Assembly (NCBI GenBank): GCA_938024995.1
Contig: CALJDU010000006.1
Span: 225,399 to 289,398 of the forward strand
Source: an uncultured bacterium
GTDB lineage: Bacteria; Myxococcota_A; Polyangia; Polyangiales; Houyiibacteriaceae
DNA: 64,000 nucleotides
Direction of reading: 5' to 3'
Shown: piece by piece, positions 9,415 through 18,378 of the stretch
Position numbering within the stretch: the stretch's first letter is position 1
How the letters are laid out: the number at the start of each line of letters is the position of its first letter
Program-made: the position numbers and the translations under genes
The notes under the pieces: generated by a model
Database searches by the model: none
What the model was told of the DNA's origin: nothing
The model's input: the letters and a program-made list of their open reading frames with translations, nothing else

Positions 9415-10383
9415 ATGATCGTCTACGAAAACCCATCTTGGATTCGCCTCCTGCTGATCGTTCGCGGCAGCAGTATTCGCCACACCTGGAAGCGCGTCGT
9501 GTTCACCACCGCGCTTGCGTGCGTGGTGACCTACCTGCACGAGTCCAAGGGGATGTTCCACGACAACCTCACGATGGCGCCGTTCTCGCTTATCGGCCTG
9601 GCGCTCGGCATCTTCCTCGGCTTCCGAAACAACACGAGCTACGACCGATTCTGGGAAGGACGCAAGCTCTGGGGACGCATCGTCAACACGAGCCGTACGC
9701 TGACGCGTCAGCTGCTCACGCTCATCCATTCCCCTGACCGCGGCGCGTCCTACACCAGCACCAAGGCGGACGGAGGCCTCGTCGTCGCGTCCGATTTTCA
9801 GCGCCGCATGGTCTACCGCGTCATCGCGTATGTGCACGCCCTCCGTTTGCACCTCCGCGATCAAGACCGTCTCGAAGAGGTAAAGGAGTTCTTGGAGCCC
9901 GGCGACCTCGAGTCGATCCGCGGGGAGCTGAACCGGCCGATCGCGCTTCTTCAGCAGCTCGGCGACGAGGTCCGGCAGGCCTGGGACCGCGGCGAGATCA
10001 ACGCCTATCACGTGTCGGTTCTCGAAGCGTCGCTGACCGAGTTCACCAACGTCCAGGGCGGCTGCGAGCGGATCAAGAGCACGCCGATTCCGTTTAGCTA
10101 CAACATCCTGTTGCACCGGATCGTCTTCCTCTACTGCGTCGGGCTCCCCTTCGGGCTGGTCTCCGATGTCACGATCATCACGCCCATCGTCGTCCTCCTC
10201 GTGAGCTACGCCTTCTTCGGGCTCGACGCGGTCGGCGATGAGATCGAGAACCCCTTCGGCGAAGACGACAACGACCTCCCGCTCTCCGCGATCACGCGCA
10301 TGATCGAGATCAACCTGCGCGAGCGCATCGGCGAGACCGATCTCCCGAAGCTCCGCAGCGCCGAGAACCACGTCCTGACGTAG
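9415..10383 (+). CDS. bestrophin-family ion channel protein
   Basis: A 322-aa inner-membrane protein of the bestrophin/UPF0187 family. The start is ATG 9415, preceded by a CAAGGAACG ribosome-binding site. The N-terminus (MIVYENPSWIRLLLIVRGSS), the pore-region block with FSLIGLALGIFLGFRNNTSYDRFWEGRKLWG, and the late membrane block with PLPFGL-like GLPFGLVSDVTIITP and the ENPFG motif are characteristic. Family members form pentameric anion or cation channels. Bacterial homologues are best known as cation-selective (the KpBest example). The gene follows the hypothetical gene at 8751 and is convergent with the hybrid kinase gene, only 9 bp apart. Confidence 0.93.
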   Translation: MIVYENPSWIRLLLIVRGSSIRHTWKRVVFTTALACVVTYLHESKGMFHDNLTMAPFSLIGLALGIFLGFRNNTSYDRFWEGRKLWGRIVNTSRTLTRQLLTLIHSPDRGASYTSTKADGGLVVASDFQRRMVYRVIAYVHALRLHLRDQDRLEEVKEFLEPGDLESIRGELNRPIALLQQLGDEVRQAWDRGEINAYHVSVLEASLTEFTNVQGGCERIKSTPIPFSYNILLHRIVFLYCVGLPFGLVSDVTIITPIVVLLVSYAFFGLDAVGDEIENPFGEDDNDLPLSAITRMIEINLRERIGETDLPKLRSAENHVLT

Positions 10384-10392
10384 GAGCGGCGC

Positions 10393-12831
10393 TCAGTGTG
10401 ACGCGTGGTCTTCGAAGAAGCGCTCGACCTCTTCGCGAAGCTTCTGCTGACACGACTCCATCGCGCGCCTTAGCGCTGGGACCTGGTGCTTGGCCTTGGT
10501 GACCTCGCCGCGGCGACCCATCGACTCCAGCGCGTCGGTGAGCGCGCCGACCTCATCGAGCCCGAACATGGCGCAGGCGTTCTTGAGATTGTGCGACGCG
10601 GTCATCAACGTACCGCTGTCATCGCGATCGATCGCCGTGAGGATCGTGTTGAAGAGCGCGGACGAGGTCGACAGGTGACCCGCGATGATCCGCTCAAACT
10701 CTTCGGGGTTTTTGCTGCACAAGATCCGGAGCTGCTGAAGCGGCTCGTCTGCGCTCGCGGACGCCAAGACGTGAAGCGGCATCGCCTGGCTCTGCGAAGA
10801 CGCGCGTTCCAGCGCGGCGACCAGCTTCTCGAAACGGACGGGCTTCTCGATGAAGTCGTTCATCCCTGACTTGAGCGCGGTCTCGCGTTCTTCCTCGGAG
10901 ACACCCGCGGTCAGCGCAATGATCTGCGGCTGGTGCTTACCGCGTGTTCGAATACGGCGCGTCGCGTCCACGCCCGTCATGACCGGCATCCGGACGTCCA
11001 TCAAGATGAGATCAAACGCGTGATCCGCGGTGGCCGCGATCGCCTCGAGGCCGTTCGTGACGACCTCGGGGTGATAGCCGAGCCGGGAGAGCGTGGAGAC
11101 GATCACCTTGCGGTTCACCTCGTCGTCCTCCGCGACCAGGATCGAGAGCGGGTGACGCGCCGCGAGCGCACCTCCGCTTGGCTTGGGCGGGGTCGTGTCC
11201 GAGAAAATGGAGCGCGCGGCGGCCAAGAACGCCGCCTCCGTGATCGGGTAGAGCAGGGTCGCTTCCGTTTGACGACGGTGACCGGCCGCGAGCACTTCGG
11301 AAGAGCGGGAGGCGCCGATCAAGAAGCAGCGGGCACGGCTCACGCTCTCCACCGTGTCGCGAATGGCGGACAAGCGAGGGTGCCGCGCCGAGATGAGGAG
11401 GAGATCAATGCCGCTCTCCGCGACCTCGAGGGCGGACTGTTCGTTGTCCGCGAAGAGCACGGTCATCTCCGCGTGGCGAAGGATGCGCCGGATGCGCTCG
11501 CGCCCACCGACCTCGGGCTCAACGCAGAGAACGCGCCGATCACGGAGCGTCTCGGGAGCCGGCTCGGGCGCTGTCGGGTCCATCGTCGCCGGGAGCGAGA
11601 CCAAGAAGCGGGACCCCACGCCGACCTTTGAGGTCACCGAGATCTTGCCGCCAAGCGCGGTCGTGATGCGCTGGGTGATCGCGAGGCCGAGACGACGGCG
11701 CCCGCTGCGCTCGGGGTCGAAGAGCTCGTGGAGCTCCTCTGGCGTGAAGCCCGCTCCGGTGTCCTCGACGATCAGTCGGATGCCGTCGCCGTGTCGTGAC
11801 GCGCTGACGGTGACGCCGCCTTCGGTGGTGCTCTCGATCGCGTTCCCGATGAGGTGCGAGAGGAGCTGCGCCACGCGCTTCTCATCGGCGCGAATGAAGC
11901 GCGGCGCGTCTCCGCCCCAGCTCAGCGCCAAGCCTCTTCGCCACGCCTCGTGCCCGAACACCCCGAGCGCATCGTCGAGGGTGACGTGGAGATCGAAGGG
12001 GGCCGACTCGACGGTGAGCTCATCAATCGTGAGCGCGGTGAACTCATCGACCTCATTGACGGCCCGCAGGAGCGAGCCGCCGCTCCGCGCGATCGAGGAC
12101 ACGAGCTGCACTTGATCGAGGCCGAGCTCCGTTTCCTCGAGCAGCTCGGTCATCCCAAGGACGCTGCCGAGCGGGGTGCGGAGCTCGTGGCTGAGGCTCG
12201 AGAGGAACCGCGCCTTTGCGCGCGCCGCTTGGCTGGCTTCACGATGCCGGCGGCGGTCGCGGTCGCGGTCGCGCAGCAGCGAGGCAGCTTCGGCCTGCGC
12301 GCGGCGGGTCCGCTCTCGTTCTTCCTCGACTTCGCGCTGGTGACGTCGCGAGAGCAAGTGGACGCCGGCGAGACAGAGCGCGAGGCTGCCGAGCTGAACC
12401 AAGAGCGCTTGCGCACCGCTCGGGAGGTGCTCGGGAATGGTCTGCCCAAAGGCTTCGCTGAAGTGCACCGCGACGACGCCGAGGAGCGCGATGATTCCGA
12501 GACGGGTCGCGCGCGCGGTTCCGCCAAGGTAAGCGCCGAGGAGCGGGAAGCTGATCAAGAGCCACGGCGCGAGCGCGCGTGACTGACCCGACAAGAGCGA
12601 CGCCATCACGATGCCCGCGATGGATCCAAGCGTCACGATGTGCGCGACGAGCTTGGGTGTCTTCACGCGTTCCGCCGCGTGCCACCCGGCGATACAGACG
12701 ATCGCGAGGATCGCGTCCAAGAGCACGGTCCGCACGTGACCCATGACGAGGTGCTGCAACCCGAAGATCAGCCACACGACCGCCAGGAGAAGGGCGACCC
12801 GCTCTACCCGAGCGCGGTATCCGATCCGCAT
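10393..12831 (-). CDS. hybrid sensor histidine kinase with pseudo-receiver, receiver and Hpt
   Basis: An 812-aa membrane-bound hybrid kinase. About six N-terminal membrane helices (residues 10-160) are followed by a coiled coil (165-200). The HisKA domain has phospho-acceptor His215 in SHELRTPL. The HATPase domain follows (N-box Asn330 in HLIGNA; DTGAG at 357-361). A degenerate receiver (about 432-545) has Ser481 where the phospho-acceptor Asp should be. The intact receiver (about 562-680) has D569/D570, Asp612 and Lys663, and the Hpt domain has His747 in SHNLKNA. The order implies a His-Asp-His relay toward an unlinked response regulator. No short periplasmic sensor domain is present, so sensing may be by the membrane part. 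No partner regulator is adjacent. Confidence 0.95.
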   Translation of the reverse strand: MRIGYRARVERVALLLAVVWLIFGLQHLVMGHVRTVLLDAILAIVCIAGWHAAERVKTPKLVAHIVTLGSIAGIVMASLLSGQSRALAPWLLISFPLLGAYLGGTARATRLGIIALLGVVAVHFSEAFGQTIPEHLPSGAQALLVQLGSLALCLAGVHLLSRRHQREVEEERERTRRAQAEAASLLRDRDRDRRRHREASQAARAKARFLSSLSHELRTPLGSVLGMTELLEETELGLDQVQLVSSIARSGGSLLRAVNEVDEFTALTIDELTVESAPFDLHVTLDDALGVFGHEAWRRGLALSWGGDAPRFIRADEKRVAQLLSHLIGNAIESTTEGGVTVSASRHGDGIRLIVEDTGAGFTPEELHELFDPERSGRRRLGLAITQRITTALGGKISVTSKVGVGSRFLVSLPATMDPTAPEPAPETLRDRRVLCVEPEVGGRERIRRILRHAEMTVLFADNEQSALEVAESGIDLLLISARHPRLSAIRDTVESVSRARCFLIGASRSSEVLAAGHRRQTEATLLYPITEAAFLAAARSIFSDTTPPKPSGGALAARHPLSILVAEDDEVNRKVIVSTLSRLGYHPEVVTNGLEAIAATADHAFDLILMDVRMPVMTGVDATRRIRTRGKHQPQIIALTAGVSEEERETALKSGMNDFIEKPVRFEKLVAALERASSQSQAMPLHVLASASADEPLQQLRILCSKNPEEFERIIAGHLSTSSALFNTILTAIDRDDSGTLMTASHNLKNACAMFGLDEVGALTDALESMGRRGEVTKAKHQVPALRRAMESCQQKLREEVERFFEDHASH

Positions 12832-12950
12832 CGCTGCATCCTAGCAGCCCCTCTTCAATCGCGCTGAAGTTCGGGCAGAACCACTGTTTCTCCCCTGTCC
12901 GGCGGGGGCCGCCCATTGACGCGCCCAAGGGTAGGGCGTAGGGAGGCCCC

Positions 12951-13538
12951 ATGCGGAAACAGGTGATTCCCGCCCTCGCGGCGTCGGTCTTGATCGTGGC
13001 TCTTGGCTGCGAATCTTCGTCCCCGTCCCTGGGTCAGGGTGAGCTCGCCCCGGAAGCGACCGAAGCTGCGCCGGGCAACCCAGAAGCGAACGCGGCAGCG
13101 AACACCGCGTCAGAGAACGAGAACGGCGACAACGCCGCCGCTGAGCCCGCTCCAGAGAACGCCAACGAGAACACCGGTCCGCGGACCTTTGGTGAAGCGC
13201 CGTCTGAGCGCGCGCTCGTCGCGCTCGCCGCGATCGCTGAGGATCCCGACACGTTCAATGGTCAGGTCGTGAAGACCGAGGGCGAGATCGCGGCCGTCTG
13301 TCAGCGGATGGGCTGCTGGATGGAGATCTCTGAGGAGGGCGTTCCGCCGATCCGCGTCCCGATGGCGGGTCACTCGTTCTTCCTTCCGAAAGACGTCGCG
13401 GGACAGCGCGCGTTGATCGAGGGCACCGTCGCGCTTCGTGAGCTGAGCGAAGGGGAGCGGCAGCACCTGGAAGAGGAGGGCGCGCTCGCGACCGCGAACC
13501 GTCTGCAGATCACCGCGACCGGCGTCGTGCTTCGCTAG
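12951..13538 (+). CDS. DUF4920-like lipoprotein
   Basis: A 195-aa predicted lipoprotein: ATG start, hydrophobic signal with a lipobox (VALGC, near Cys22), then an Ala/Glu/Asn-rich tether (about 30-75). The C-terminal domain, with FNGQVVKTEGEIAAVCQRMGCWMEI, IRVPM and the strand pattern FFLPKDVAGQRALIEGTV, matches the DUF4920 family, whose paired cysteines (C-x4-C here) suggest metal or redox binding. The role is unknown. It is 15 bp upstream of the TPR gene, so the two are likely cotranscribed. Confidence 0.85.
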   Translation: MRKQVIPALAASVLIVALGCESSSPSLGQGELAPEATEAAPGNPEANAAANTASENENGDNAAAEPAPENANENTGPRTFGEAPSERALVALAAIAEDPDTFNGQVVKTEGEIAAVCQRMGCWMEISEEGVPPIRVPMAGHSFFLPKDVAGQRALIEGTVALRELSEGERQHLEEEGALATANRLQITATGVVLR

Positions 13539-13553
13539 AGCCTCGGGGGCGTC

Positions 13554-16193
13554 ATGTCCATTGAGAAGCTCCTAGAGCGCGCGAAGGCGCACATGCGCGA
13601 CGGCCGGAACTACGCGGCCCTCGCCGACTTTGCGCGCGTGCTCGAGAGCGAGCCGGCGCACTCGCAGGCGAACGGGCAGCGCGGCGAGGTGCTGCGTCGG
13701 ATGGGCCAGTACCGCGAAGCGATCACCGCGTTGACGACCGCGATCAACGGCGACCCCAAGTATGCCTTCGCCCTCGCGAGCCGCGGCGACGCGTATCACC
13801 GGGTGGGAGAGAGCGCGCTGGCGCTCGCGGATCTGACCGCGGCGGTGGAGCACGATCCCGTCTATGCCTGGGCGTACTTTCGTCGCGGCGAGGTGAAGCT
13901 GGATCTCGCGCGCTACGAAGAGGCGATCGAGGACCTGACCGCGTCGCTGGCGCTGGACGACTCACGCGCGATGGTGGTCGCGACCCGTGGTGAAGCGCAC
14001 CGCTTGCTTCAGCGTCACGAAGAGGCGATCGAAGATTTTGATCGCGCGATCGCGCTGGACCCAAAGCTCGCGTGGGTCTTCGCCAGTCGCGGCAAGAGCC
14101 GCTCCCTCCTGGATCGACGCGAGGAAGCGGTGAGCGATTACGACGCGGCCGTGCGTCTCCAACCCGATTACGCCTGGGCGCTGTCGCAGCGCGGCGAGGT
14201 GCTCCGCTTGATGGGCAAGCACAAGCGCGCCAGCAAAGACCTGAGCCGCGCGATCGCGCTCGACCCCAAGAACGCCTGGGCCTGGGCGAGCCGCGGCGCG
14301 TCGTATCGCGCGGACGGTCGCCTTGAGGAAGCGTGGGCAGATCTATCGCAAGCGATCCACCTAGACCCCAAGTACGCCTGGGCGCTCGCGAACCGCGGGA
14401 TGGTCCTCTTCGACATGGCGCGCTTTGATGACGCGCTCAAAGATCTTAACCGGTCGCTCGCGCTCGACCCGAAGAACCGTATCGCGCTTGGTCGTCGTGC
14501 CGAGACGTTCGTCGAGCAGCGTAAGTACGACGCCGCGCTCGCTGACTTCGAAGAGCTGCTCACGCGCCAACCGGATGACCCGTGGGCGATCGCGCATCGC
14601 GCCGACACGCTTCGGCTCATGGAGCGACCCCTCGAGGCGCTGGCCGGCTTTGATCGCGCGCTGGAGCTGAACAAGGGCTACGCCTGGGCGCTCGCGTCGC
14701 GCGGAGAGACCTACCACATGCTCGGCCGCAACGACGAAGCGGTGGAGGACTTCGACAGCGCCATCACGCTGCAGCCGGAGTATCCCTGGGCGCGCGAAGG
14801 TCGCGCCCGCGTGCTCGGAAAGGTCCACCTCCACGAGCGCGCACTGGTCGACTTTGATTGGCTGATCGGGCGCCGTGAGCGCTCGCCTCGGCTGCGTCGC
14901 CTGCGCGCCCAGACGCACGTCGCGCTGGATGACTTCGCGAGCGGCTTGACGGATTACGAGCGGTCGATCCAGTTGCTCTTGAAAGACGATCAAGCGGCGG
15001 TGGACGCGACCCTCGGTGGCCACAAAGGGTGGATCGAGAAGGTTGACGCGATCCTCACGCGGCGCGTTGGAGGGGACGCGGATCGGCTCGCCGCGCGTTG
15101 GCGTGATCTCGTCGAGGCGATCGCCGGGCGCGGGAACGTCCTGCGCCTCCTCGGGAAACACGAAGCGGCGGAACGCGCGCTCGCGATGGCGCTTGAGCGA
15201 GAGCCTCCGGATCGCGCGTGGGCGTTGGCGCGTCGCGCGGATTGCCTGCGCGAGCTGGGTCGGTTGACCGAAGCGGTCGACACGTTCGCCGCGGCGCTCG
15301 CGCTCGGCGCAGATGTGTTCGCGTATTCGGGCCGAGGCGACAGCCTGCGTCAGCTCGGGCGGCTGGATGAGGCGCTCATCGATCTCGATCGCGCGGTGGA
15401 GTTCGATCCCAACGCGAAGTGGCCGCTCGGCAGCCGCGCGGACACGCTCCGTCAGCTCGGTCGCCTCGAGGAGGCGGTCGGCGCCTTCGATGAAGCGGTG
15501 CAAGCCGATCCTGAAGACCCGTGGCTGCTCGGTCATCGCGGCGAGACGAAGCGCCGGCTAGGGCGCCCGATGGACGCGCTCGCGGACCTGCACAAGTCCC
15601 TCGAGCTCGACCCTGAAGACGCCTGGACGTTGACCCGGCGCGCTGACGTCTACCTCGACCTCGCGGGTCGCGCGGACAACACCGATGAGCGGCTCGCGCG
15701 TCTCGCCGACGCCTTGCGCGACATCGAGGAGGCGGCGCTTCGCTCGCCGGAAGACGAAGAGATCGCGACCGCTCGCGCGCACGTCTACCGTCGGCTGGGT
15801 CGCTTCGATGACGCGCTGGTCGTGTGGGTCGAGCTGGTCGAGCGAAAGCCTCATCGTCCTTACTTCCATTTCGGTCGGGCCGCGGTCCATCGCCTGCGCG
15901 GCGAGGACGCGGAGATGCACGAGCACCTCTCCCGAGCGCTCGCGCTCGCGGACGCGACCATCACCAAGCACGAGGCGGAGACGGAGTCCCCCAATGTGTT
16001 GCCGCGCTTCGTCCGCGCGCTGATTCAAGAGGTCGCGGGAGACGTGACCGCTGCGGAGCGCGAGTGCGATGTTCTCGCGGCGCGAGAGTGGTCGCCGACC
16101 TGCAGGAACGGCGCGCAGCTCATACTTCGGCACCACGGTGATCTGATCGCTGAGCGGCTCGAGCGTTTCTCCGGCCTGATCCGCGCGGTCTAG
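13554..16193 (+). CDS. large TPR-repeat protein
   Basis: An 879-aa cytosolic protein built almost entirely of tetratricopeptide repeats, roughly twenty 34-residue units from the N-terminus to about residue 800. Typical units are AYHRVGESALALADLTAAVEHDP or ALASRGETYHMLGRNDEAVEDF, each ending in a DP-x-(Y/A/N)-AW(A/V) pattern. There is no enzymatic domain, signal peptide or membrane segment. TPR superhelices bind peptide ligands and build complexes, so this is probably a scaffold. The neighbouring Ser/Thr kinase and lipoprotein genes do not fix its partner. Confidence 0.93.
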   Translation: MSIEKLLERAKAHMRDGRNYAALADFARVLESEPAHSQANGQRGEVLRRMGQYREAITALTTAINGDPKYAFALASRGDAYHRVGESALALADLTAAVEHDPVYAWAYFRRGEVKLDLARYEEAIEDLTASLALDDSRAMVVATRGEAHRLLQRHEEAIEDFDRAIALDPKLAWVFASRGKSRSLLDRREEAVSDYDAAVRLQPDYAWALSQRGEVLRLMGKHKRASKDLSRAIALDPKNAWAWASRGASYRADGRLEEAWADLSQAIHLDPKYAWALANRGMVLFDMARFDDALKDLNRSLALDPKNRIALGRRAETFVEQRKYDAALADFEELLTRQPDDPWAIAHRADTLRLMERPLEALAGFDRALELNKGYAWALASRGETYHMLGRNDEAVEDFDSAITLQPEYPWAREGRARVLGKVHLHERALVDFDWLIGRRERSPRLRRLRAQTHVALDDFASGLTDYERSIQLLLKDDQAAVDATLGGHKGWIEKVDAILTRRVGGDADRLAARWRDLVEAIAGRGNVLRLLGKHEAAERALAMALEREPPDRAWALARRADCLRELGRLTEAVDTFAAALALGADVFAYSGRGDSLRQLGRLDEALIDLDRAVEFDPNAKWPLGSRADTLRQLGRLEEAVGAFDEAVQADPEDPWLLGHRGETKRRLGRPMDALADLHKSLELDPEDAWTLTRRADVYLDLAGRADNTDERLARLADALRDIEEAALRSPEDEEIATARAHVYRRLGRFDDALVVWVELVERKPHRPYFHFGRAAVHRLRGEDAEMHEHLSRALALADATITKHEAETESPNVLPRFVRALIQEVAGDVTAAERECDVLAAREWSPTCRNGAQLILRHHGDLIAERLERFSGLIRAV

Positions 16194-16208
16194 CCGGCTC
16201 GCAGGATT

Positions 16209-17261
16209 TTAGCCCGCGAGCGCGCTCGCTTCCGCGAAGAGCGCGTCGATGCTGTCGGGACCGGAACGCGCGCGTCCTTCCGCGATCGCGTGCACCCGCC
16301 TGGTCGCGGCGCGGTTGTAGGGGGTCGCGATCCCGTGCGCTTCGCCCCGCGTGACGATCTCACCGTTGAGGAAATCGACCGCCGGGGTTTTCCCGTTCTC
16401 GATCGCGCGGAGCATTGACGATCTCAGGTTCCGATACTTTGCCCCGACGATGAGCAGGACGGCGTGCTTGGCGAGCATGCCGAGCGAACCGCGCCGGTCT
16501 TGATCGCGAAGCGATAGCCAAGGGAGATCGAGCGTCCCGGCGACCTTCTCGAGCGCCACGCCTTCCGCCTGCGCGACTTGAGTGACCTCGGTCATGATCT
16601 CGAGCGCCAGTCGGCGTACAACGCGGCGCCGCATGAGCCGGCCAAGGGTGTCGCCGCCGATGGTCCCGAGCGTGGAGATCGCGGCGTTGATCGCGAGCTT
16701 GCTCCAGCGCGCGCCCCTGAGGTTGTCGCTGACGTGGACGGCGCCGATCGGCGCGACGAGGTCCCGCAACGTGGAGAGCGCACGATCGTCATCGCGAGGG
16801 GAGAGCCGGCCCAACACGAAACCGCCGCGACTCGTGCGCGTCAGCTCACCGGGCGCGCTGCTGCTCGCGCCAAACGAGACGATCGCGCCGATCACGTTTT
16901 CCGCGCCGACGATGTCCGCGACGCGCGCTTCACAGAGCCCGTTTTGGAGCACGACAAACTGCGCCTCGCCCACCTGATCGACGACTCCGCGCGCAGCGGC
17001 TTCGACGTGAGGCGGTTGGGTACAAAGAAATACAAATTCGTACTCACGCGTGGCTTCTTGGACGACCGTGACGCGTTCGACGGTCTCTCCGCCAAGGGCT
17101 TCGTCCCACAAGCGAAGCCCACCAGCCGCGGATTCCGCGATCGCGGAGTTCCGCGAGAGGACCTCAACATGGCACCGATGGGCGCGAGTGAGGTGCACTG
17201 CAATTGTACCGCCGATCGCGCCGCATCCAACGATGAGGACGTGGGGAAGAGAAGAGCTCAC
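16209..17261 (-). CDS. ketopantoate reductase family (PanE/ApbA) protein
   Basis: A 350-aa NADPH-dependent oxidoreductase of the 2-dehydropantoate 2-reductase family. The N-terminal Rossmann motif is GCGAIGG (residues 12-18). The substrate domain shows the family signature ARWSKLAINAAISTLGTIGGDTLG with the catalytic-type Lys, and a C-terminal VDFLNGEIVTRGEAHGIATPYN block. The classical member reduces ketopantoate to pantoate in coenzyme A synthesis. Paralogues with other 2-keto or lactone substrates are common, so the gene symbol is withheld. Its start lies 42 bp from the divergent Ser/Thr kinase gene. Confidence 0.92.
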   Translation of the reverse strand: MSSSLPHVLIVGCGAIGGTIAVHLTRAHRCHVEVLSRNSAIAESAAGGLRLWDEALGGETVERVTVVQEATREYEFVFLCTQPPHVEAAARGVVDQVGEAQFVVLQNGLCEARVADIVGAENVIGAIVSFGASSSAPGELTRTSRGGFVLGRLSPRDDDRALSTLRDLVAPIGAVHVSDNLRGARWSKLAINAAISTLGTIGGDTLGRLMRRRVVRRLALEIMTEVTQVAQAEGVALEKVAGTLDLPWLSLRDQDRRGSLGMLAKHAVLLIVGAKYRNLRSSMLRAIENGKTPAVDFLNGEIVTRGEAHGIATPYNRAATRRVHAIAEGRARSGPDSIDALFAEASALAG

Positions 17262-17303
17262 GGGTGACGAGAATCGTCACCTCGCGTCGAAGATCAACAA
17301 AGA

Positions 17304-18323
17304 ATGTCAGCAGGCGATGAACAAGGGATCGGAAAGAGACGGCATTTCACTGTTCCCCATTGTGGTCTATCCATTGCAGTGTCCGGCGCAGTGCAGCGCG
17401 GAGACCTCATTGCGGATCGCTACCTACTCTCGGAAGAGATTGGTGGCGGTCGTGGAGTTGTCTTCTCCGCGTCTCATGTTTTTTTGCAGCGCGAAGTCGC
17501 CGTGAAGCTGCTGCCGTCGATGGGCGTCCGCGGGGCGAAGAAGTTCGCCGCCGAGGCTCGCCTCCTAGGTCGGCTCCGGCACCCGAACATCGTGGAGGTC
17601 TACGACGCCGGTGTTCACCAACCGGCGGGGGCAAACGACCGGGTCGGCTACATCTCGATGGAGCGGCTTCATGGACAGACGCTCAAGGACCGTTTGTCAG
17701 ACACCGGGCGCCTCACGCTGCCCGAGATCACCACGCTCATTCAGCCGGTCCTGGAGGCGCTGTCGTATCTCCACGCGCGGGACATCATTCATCGTGACGT
17801 GAAGCCCTCGAACGTCTTCCTCACGGACGGAAGCACGGGGCCGTTGGCGCCCGCGGTTCCAAAGTTGCTCGACTTTGGGTTGAGCAGCGACCTCCACGGC
17901 GATCCACTCTCGAACCGCGTCGCGGGCACCATCCGCTACCTCTCGCCCGAACAACTGAACCCGAACGTCACGCTCGACGAACGCGTCGACATCTGGGCGG
18001 TCGGGGTGATGCTCTATCGAATGCTGACAGGACGGCTGCCGTTCCAAGGTGGACGACACGAAGTCATCATGCAGATCGTAGCGCGGAAGCCTCCGCCGCC
18101 CAGCAAGTGGGTCACGACCATTCCGCGCGCGATTGATGAACTTGTTCTCCGCGCGCTCGCGAAGCGACCTGAAGAGCGCGTCCAGTCCGCCGCGGAGCTC
18201 TTGCGCGCCTGGAACCGAGCCGTGGGTGAGCGCAACTGGAAGAGCGGGACCTACCAAGCGAAGGCGGCGCGCTTGAGCCAGAGGCCCGAACTCGAAGACG
18301 AAGCGACGCCGCTCGTCTTTTGA
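17304..18323 (+). CDS. serine/threonine protein kinase
   Basis: A 339-aa soluble eukaryote-like kinase. The catalytic domain starts near residue 40: glycine loop IGGGRGVVFSA, ATP-binding Lys68 in VAVKLL, HRDVKPSN (catalytic Asp165), DFG at 190-192, and an APE-like LSPEQL. It ends near residue 305 with no sensor domain or membrane segment. The first 35 residues are unlike family members, so a downstream GTG (around 17379) could be the real start. Such cytosolic kinases are abundant in myxobacteria and phosphorylate regulators or FHA-domain proteins. The target is unknown. Confidence 0.93.
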   Translation: MSAGDEQGIGKRRHFTVPHCGLSIAVSGAVQRGDLIADRYLLSEEIGGGRGVVFSASHVFLQREVAVKLLPSMGVRGAKKFAAEARLLGRLRHPNIVEVYDAGVHQPAGANDRVGYISMERLHGQTLKDRLSDTGRLTLPEITTLIQPVLEALSYLHARDIIHRDVKPSNVFLTDGSTGPLAPAVPKLLDFGLSSDLHGDPLSNRVAGTIRYLSPEQLNPNVTLDERVDIWAVGVMLYRMLTGRLPFQGGRHEVIMQIVARKPPPPSKWVTTIPRAIDELVLRALAKRPEERVQSAAELLRAWNRAVGERNWKSGTYQAKAARLSQRPELEDEATPLVF

Positions 18324-18378
18324 TCTCGCGACGGGCGACCGACTTGCGGCCGTTGTGCTCTTGTGACTATCTCCGCCC

